DNA of 64,000 nt from Diospyros lotus (Eukaryota; Streptophyta; Magnoliopsida; Ericales; Ebenaceae). How positions within the stretch are numbered: the first letter of the stretch is position 1; each line of letters starts with the position of its first letter. This document shows positions 58,001 to 64,000 of the stretch, one piece after another. The notes beneath the pieces were generated by a model. That model did not search any database and had not been told where the DNA came from. It saw only the letters and a program-made list of their open reading frames with translations. Location: assembly GCF_014633365.1 (NCBI RefSeq), contig NC_068350.1, forward strand, positions 10,207,922 through 10,271,921, written 5' to 3'. The translations under genes and the position numbers were made by a program.

Positions 58001-60287
58001 TATGAAAAACCAAATCCCCCTCAAGCTTCCGTTGACTTTCGGGAAGTCGTCTATAACAATTCGATATTGCAGCCTAATTAGCAGTTTCATTTTAGCTATA
58101 CCGAAAACTGTTCCCGATCTTATTTCTTTTAATGTTATAAATCATATCTCGGGGTGCTCGTTAATGCCACATATTTTTCCTTTGACATCTCAGCTCCAGG
58201 GCACTCTCGGCAATCGATTCGGTCATCTATACGGTAATAAATTACCGCTATATCCTCAATTTATTCTTAAATTCCATTTTTTCCCCAAGATAAATTACCC
58301 TTGAGTCCTTTAGAATTTCTCAAGTATTACACAGGTGAGTAAAGAAAAATGTATTAATCATTCTGTACAGTTGGAATTTTATTTTGGGCTCTATTTTACT
58401 AATTTTAGGAGTTTATATTAATTTGCAGTGTGTATTAATTTGGTGGCATTCAAGCATAAAAATGTTATAAACAGCTAAATAGAGGCAAGCTCTCTCTGCC
58501 CTTGCGATCTCTTTTCATTTTGTGAACCCCTCGTCTTCCCTCAATTCGTTTTGATTTCGCATATTAATTATACGAAATGAGGATTTTATTAGCATGATTT
58601 AATTTAAATTAAATACGAGACTCGTCGAGGTTTTATTTTCGATGCACCTACGAGGGTAAAAACTATTAGAAGCAGTATATGTTTAAGAATTTTATACGCT
58701 AAATTATTTATATTACACGGTAGATTTATTTAATCAAAGTTATGATTTTATTAATTGCTAGGAAACATTTTACTTCGCAGCAGGAGTGCAAGAAAGGAAA
58801 TGAACGGCCGTGTAAAAGCAAGTTCCTAACCCTCTCCTCATGTTCTTTAATTCCGGTGAGAGACTCAGTGGTTTCTTGTATTTTATTTCCCCCCTTACGC
58901 CAATTCGGCACCTAGCATTATTTATTGAGTATTATTCATTTGATATAATTTATATAAAATCTGGGACTTATAGGATTTTATTTGTTGTAAAACTACGGGG
59001 GTTTGTACCGCCCCTACTCCTTTCGAAATGATGTCAAACCCAGTTTGGGGACTAGGTTTTTAGAGGTACGGGTTTACTTATGGATTTCTCGAATTTATTT
59101 ATGGTTCGGCTAAGGCCATCGAGCAGTGGGGTAGTGGTCGGTTGTCTGGTGACGTTGAAGTAGACTATCGTACGACCCTGATGTGGATCGTCGGGCAGAC
59201 ACTCCTAGTCACTGACTATTCACTAGTGCCAGACACTATTGACTAGCCCAGCCATTATGTGGTGTATGTGATTCTCTGCATGATTTGATATATTGTAATA
59301 TCGTTCATGGTTTGATATGCACATGGGTATGGGATGCATGTTGGGCTATTCATTTATTGAGTATGCTTGGTCACAGACATATTATCTTAGTTAGTTTGCA
59401 CCTGGCATAGGCATATGCATCACGTGTGGTTTACCATGTAGGCGGAGCATGACCTGATGCTTGGATGTATAAGCGTCAGTGTATCACGTTGATGCTCACT
59501 ACGCCATTGCATTTTTATGTGCATTGCATGGTTATCGACAGTTCTTAGGTCTCGGATGGGAGGACCTTTCCGAGGGAGCCTTCAGCTCGATTATTCTATG
59601 GCTCAAGTGTCGAGAGGACCGACGCGAGCACACGGGTGACGGGAGCACCGACCCGGGATGGTGTGCACAGGTTTGTTGGAGATTTATGTTACCTTTTAGG
59701 GCAGCGATAGGTTGGTATGGGACTTGGGTGCCGTGTATCTTGTGTGGGCCCCAAGGATCGATACGTGCTTTTATTTACGCATTTATGCTGTGTTGGGCCT
59801 CATTACTTGTGTGTACTTAGGGGTTAGTGTTCTGGGGAGAGTCTATTCGATATGTTTAACCTTCAACCTTCTTTTCTTTATGCTTGCTGAGTCTCTCGAC
59901 TCACCTTGCTTTCCATCATTCCAGGTAGTGGTAGCGTGGGCCATGGGCAAGGGAGCCAGCTTTAGCGGTAGAGTCGGTATGGTGTACAGGCAGTCCCGTC
60001 AGTCCTTGTCAACTCTGATGGTTGTGTAGGATTTATTCTATTATTTTTTACTATGCCAGATCATTTCTCGTGTCTCATGTATGTCGGCACAGGAGGCTGT
60101 GTTCATTTATTAATCATGTGACCGCTGGGCTAGCATGTATATATATATAGCTTCGCTTCTGTTGTTTTAAGTCTTGTGTATGCATGCCAGGGTGGTTTTT
60201 GTCTTGTGTTTCATTCTTTTTCCCTTCTGTAAGTGCTCTCGTTCGTGTAGTTCAGGTGGTTAGGATATCCAGGCGATGGTGCTTACA
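55051..60287 (+). mobile_element. Solo LTR in copia gag, itself containing a nested solo LTR
   Basis: Starts tgtaatatcctg and ends gatggtgcttaca, flanked by ctctt. Its own sequence is 55051-55804 and 58337-60287, about 2705 bp, again the family size. The left part contains a GC-rich segment (55440-55640). The right part contains tggtagcgtgggccatggg near 59928. It is more diverged than the other family members here. Confidence 0.88.
55805..58331 (-). mobile_element. Nested solo LTR (2527 bp, TSD caggt)
   Basis: Runs tgtaacaccccat to tctcaagtattaca, with caggt at 55800-55804 and 58332-58336. Its start matches, in reverse complement, the LTR remnant ending at 10979. It carries an imperfect heat-shock-element-like ggaacatggaatgttcc at 56212-56228. 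Confidence 0.92.
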
Positions 60288-60292
60288 CTCTT
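60288..60292. repeat. Target-site duplication (ctctt), right copy
   Basis: Partner of 55046-55050. Confidence 0.9.
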
Positions 60293-60960
60293 CCTCATCA
60301 ACGGCCATGTCTACCACTTCTTTGAGAATTTCCTTCTTCATTAGATTTGGGGTCGAAATTAAGCTTGGACTAAAATGCACTTTCTGTGGATTTTTCAACA
60401 TGTCTTGCCAACCTTTTCTCATGAGCCTTCCAAGATACCATCAACTCTTGAAATTTTGGAGGTAGGCTTAGAAGTATTTTCTCAATAATTTTGCTATCAC
60501 AAACTACTTCACCAATGGCTTTCATTTCATTTAAGATTTTTGCAATCTTGGTGTAATAATCTTGCACACTTTATTCATTTATTTTCAAATTCTCAAGTTA
60601 TCTTCTAAGAGTTTGAAGGGTAACATTTTTTACCTTAACATTCCCTTATTGGAACTCTTTTTGTAAAATTTCCTAAGCTTCCTTTGCACAATTAGCTCCC
60701 TTAATTCTTGAGAAAATGTCTGGATTCACTATTTGTTGAATATAGGAGAGTGTTTTAACATCTTTTCTTCTATGCTCCTTGAGACTCTTTTGTTCTTGAT
60801 TGGTGAGATTGGCTATTGATTCCGGCTTGACATAGCCTTCCTCTTCATATTCCCACAAGTCTTGTGATCTAAAAAGTGCATTAATCTTTACACATCAATG
60901 TTCATAATATTCTTTGGTGAACAAAGGAATTAAAGGATTATCATTACTTGAAGAAGCCAT
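60293..60960 (-). pseudogene. Ty1/copia gag pseudogene, N-terminal part
   Basis: Start ATG at 60958-60960 gives MASSSNDNPLIPLF, typical for this Gag class (DUF4219/UBN2 type). Then INALFRSQDLWEYEEEGY, EQKSLKEHRRKDVKTLSYIQ and, after stops, VQDYYTKIAKILNEMKAIGE, ILLSLPPKFQELMVSWKAHE. Stops replace expected tryptophans after YEH and after AKEA (TGG to TGA or TAG). The end KEVVDMAVDEEE is interrupted by the solo LTR 55051-60287 and continues in the same frame at 55045. Encoded the nucleocapsid precursor; now dead. Confidence 0.85.
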
Positions 60961-60987
60961 TGTTGAGCCAAATTGCTCCAATCAATC
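60961..60987 (-). promoter_or_regulatory. Degraded copia primer-binding site region
   Basis: On the minus strand attggagcaatttggctc lies where attggtatcagagc is expected next to an LTR end. It looks like an initiator-tRNA-Met site with a 6-7 base internal deletion. Confidence 0.45.
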
Positions 60988-62560
60988 TGTTATGTATTTT
61001 GATGTTTAACAAAATATAATTTTAGTAAAACTATTTTTGGTATATTTAAATCTCCTAATGGAATTTTGATATGTCTTATGTTGGAAATTATATTTTAAGT
61101 ATTATAGTATTTTGTGTATCAAAATGAACCAAAAAATGTTATTTGTTCTAAGTAGAAGATTAGCGCATTATAAGAGAATATATAAGAAAATGTTTTCTTT
61201 TTGAAAAACTAACTCCCGATATTTCAATAGCTAGTATTCATTATTGTTAAAATGATTTTTAGTAAATTTTTCAAGAAATAGAAAGTATATATTTTGGAAG
61301 TGGTAAAATTGTCAAATCCTGAATTTGTTCTAAAACCAAAAATCTACTTTCTTATCTATTTGGATTTTGATTTTTTAGATATTTTTATTGAATCCAAATG
61401 GGGGGTACTTTCTTATTTACATTTATGTATTAAAGTAAATAGAAGGTAAAATATAAATAAAATAAAATGAGGACATTTACTTAAACAAAAGAAATGTAAA
61501 TATCTTGTAATGAATTCATGCTATGTATTGTATCATCAAAGCAAAATCTAATTTTTTTGAGAATCTGGTCTAAGAGTCAACTCCCAGTGAGGGACCATCG
61601 ACTGTAAGTCAAAATAGTAGTCGATTGTGGATGTGCATCAGTTGACATAGCCGAGCATTGTTTATGCAGAGTCAACATAGCCAAGAGTGGGTTTTGGCCA
61701 GTCGACTGTAGGCCAATGAGAGTCGATTGTGGGTTGAGCAAGAGTTGACTATCGGCAGCAAGAGTGGACTATGGGTGTTGCGGAGTCGACTGTCAGTTAG
61801 AACAGTCGATTGCTAGACTCCAACGGTCGGATTTTTTGAGCCGTTGCAGGTCATTTGGGAGCTCCACTATATATATCTTGAAGAGATTTTTGGAGAATAC
61901 TAATGCTCTACCATTTCCTATCTTTCCAAAGTACACCCAAGCTCTCAAGCACTCAATCAAAGCAATCCAAGGCCCAAAGAGCTTCAAAGATCTATCCATT
62001 GGAGCCTCAAGGAAAAGAAAAAGTTTTATTCTTATTGGTAACTTGTATTGTTTCATTTTCCTTGTATATTGTTCTTGTATTGATATCCATTTTAGTCTAA
62101 GTGTGTTGGACAAATGATTGATTTATTTGTATTGGATTGTGGTGTGGCATCCTAGAGCCTATTGTAATCTAGGTGTTATTGTTGTATGGTTGTATTAATT
62201 TTCGGGGTGAGTTAAGGGGTAAACCTCAGGGTGTACAAGTTTCCTAGCTGTTCTTGTGTGGAAACCTAGTGGTGGTTTTAGTGGAACCTCAAGTGTCGGT
62301 TTGACCTTGAGAGAGTGGAGTAGGTGTTGGAGACACCGAACCACTATATATCTTATGTTTATATTGTGGTTGTTTGTGTATTTATATTGCTATCATTTCC
62401 AAACAACATATATATTTATAATAAGTGTATTTTGTGTATAAGAAAATCTCAAGAGTTTTAAAAGAGAAGAATCAATTCAATAAGTTTTTAATCACTCAAT
62501 TCACGCCCCCCCCCCCCCCCCTTTTGAGTGGTCATTGTGTGTGTCAAGGGACCAAAAGCC
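60988..62560. repeat. Copia-type LTR sequence, ends not fully resolved
   Basis: Starts tgttatgtattttgatg next to the degraded primer site of the copia gag, so its left edge is probably an LTR terminus. It contains a cluster of about eleven AGTCGACT-like motifs (61570-61815) and a stretch ending ccgaaccactatatat (62330-62349). A run of about 16 C follows cactcaattcacg (62506-62521), a layout I associate with plant copia LTR 3' parts in plus orientation. The minus-strand gag next to it would require minus orientation, so the assignment is unsettled. No TSD found. Confidence 0.5.
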
Positions 62561-63400
62561 ATTTGTGTAAAATAATACTATGAGACTTCAAATTAATTTT
62601 ACCATTTTAGCCACGCGTCCACACCACTACACTGCTTCATTGTTCTCAACTTTTTCTTCTCTTTTATTTTCTTTTGTCATGTAGGTTGTACTGCATCTTC
62701 CTTACCTTTTCTTATTTTATTTGTTTTCTTCCAAAATAGCTTCAACGACGGCTTCTCTTTTTCCTTCTTTTCTTACGTTCTTCTTTTCCTTCTTGCACAC
62801 AGTCTAACAAAACCAGCTACAACTACAAATAGACCCATCATTGATGGTGAAATTTCCAATTGCAGTTCATCTTCCACAAGCTTCTATCAACCAGCTATTA
62901 TTCATATGTTCTTTGTCAATGGAAATTTCCAATCTACTTGTTGATTCGTCTTATTCAATCTCCTTCTTGGATTGTTGCTTATTCTATTTGAATCGCAACA
63001 AGTACCTTTGATGGGTTCTTCTTGTTTTTGGTGTCACTATTTTCTTACATCACTCATACCCCTTATATTATACAATAGATATTCGTACATATGTTATATA
63101 ATAGATATCTCTAGGTTGCATAATCTTTTATGTTATAACACAACACCTCTATGATGTTTTGCCTTTGTTATGCTTTTCATGATGAAAAACAATATTAATT
63201 TTATGTTGATAAATTTGATTGGTGCATCTTTCTTTTCAAGCACCAAAATGAAAATCAATTTCATCCAATGCCAAAAATTTTATTCTCAAAATATCTTGAT
63301 GGCATTTGGAAAATCAAGTTTTAGTGTCAAAAAGAATCATTTACTTTTGATGTATCAAAAATGATTTTGAGTAGCTTGAAAAATGTAGTAATGTTTTTAA
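62561..63400. other. Non-coding DNA, no gene seen
   Basis: Pyrimidine-rich stretch with many ttcttttc runs near 62640-62800, then AT-rich DNA. Open frames at 62972-63154 and 63170-63364 have no recognisable domain. Confidence 0.4.
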
Positions 63401-64000
63401 AATGCCAAGTCAAAGTTGTAGACCGCTTTTAGCATTTGGTCGATTGTTTTTGGACCAAGAGTCGACTCCCAGTCATGGAAAGTCGACTCCTAATAATGCC
63501 AGTCAACTTTGGCTAAGCTTTAGTTGACCTAGCCAAGAGTGTGTTTTGCAGAGTCTTTGAAAGTCGACTCCTGCTTGATGGAAGTTGACTCTTGCTGATG
63601 GAAGTTAACTCTCGCTCTCAAAAGTCGACTCTCATTCGACTGTTTTTTATATACTGTTAACTAATTCTTATTTGCTGTCAACTGTTTTTGTCTCTAATGA
63701 CTAATTTTGCTGGTCCAACAACTAGTTTCTTTTGAAACTCTTGGGATGCCAAGTAAGCTTTAGTCGACCGTTTTTCAAATACAAATTTATCACATGATGA
63801 AATTAATTTTTATTTAATAATAAATTTTTTAATCAAATAAAAACATAATATTCTAAATGTCATTAAGAAATTTATCACAGGATAGTTTGGCAATGAATTT
63901 AATTTTCATTCAACAATTTTGATCAAATAGAAAATAATATTTCAAATGTCATCAAGAAATCTATTACAAGATTTTTAACATTCAATTGTATGATAAAATT
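63401..64000. repeat. Second AGTCGACT-rich LTR-like segment, cut by window edge
   Basis: Shares agtcgactcccagt and tagccaagagtg..gttttg with 61570-61700, in the same order, so it is a related LTR piece. From about 63786 two imperfect copies of a roughly 105-bp AT-rich unit follow (tttatcaca..gatg or gata ... aaatgtcat.aagaaa), with a third starting near 63961. Confidence 0.5.

Noticed and set aside
59479..60029. Cysteine- and tryptophan-rich frames of 105-113 codons
   Set aside because: They lie in the right half of a solo LTR with a matching ctctt TSD; no domain recognised.

Overview
This is a repeat-dominated nuclear window from a flowering plant, most likely a eudicot with a large genome. 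It holds one convincing host gene, an intronless SUPERMAN-type C2H2 zinc-finger repressor on the minus strand (36805-37575). Almost everything else is transposable elements nested in one another, and many boundaries can be fixed to the base by matching target-site duplications (TSDs). I cannot name the species. Plant origin rests on the QALGGH zinc finger with a C-terminal EAR motif, Athila-like Ty3/gypsy elements primed by tRNA-Asp, CACTA transposons and a plant-type LINE.

Left block (1-19988). Two Athila-like gypsy elements of opposite orientation are stacked. The minus-strand copy (750-10952, TSD cacac) sits inside the tail of a third LTR (642-749 plus 10958-10979), which abuts the broken plus-strand copy (10980 to about 19988). 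Non-autonomous CACTA transposons with near-identical ends and 3-bp TSDs interrupt both: 5297-9950 (caa), 11722-15171 (aat) and 15764-16854 (att). A fourth CACTA end occupies 1-641. They carry palindromic subterminal repeats, a tRNA-like module and, in the two longer ones, a large tandem array.

Middle block (about 19989-40252). A decayed LINE is split by a gypsy element with 2.6-kb LTRs that keeps only gag (20639-27878, TSD tccaa). Then comes about 8.8 kb of low-repeat DNA holding the zinc-finger gene and a probable copia solo LTR.

Right block (40253-64000). A solo LTR (40258-48295, TSD gatat) contains two further solo LTRs. Next is a dead Ty1/copia element on the minus strand (gag at 60960 to RNase H at 48731), split by solo LTRs at 50920-53847 (gttgt) and 55051-60287 (ctctt); the latter contains another at 55805-58331 (caggt). 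The right edge holds copia-type LTR sequence rich in AGTCGACT/TTGAC motifs. No autonomous mobile element survives: every gag or pol frame has stops, frameshifts or deletions. I found no operon, CRISPR array or new multi-gene system. The most unusual signals are the ordered 116/234/116-bp array with Helitron-like unit starts inside a CACTA element, the tRNA-like module shared by three CACTA elements, and a heat-shock-element-like block conserved across diverged LTRs.
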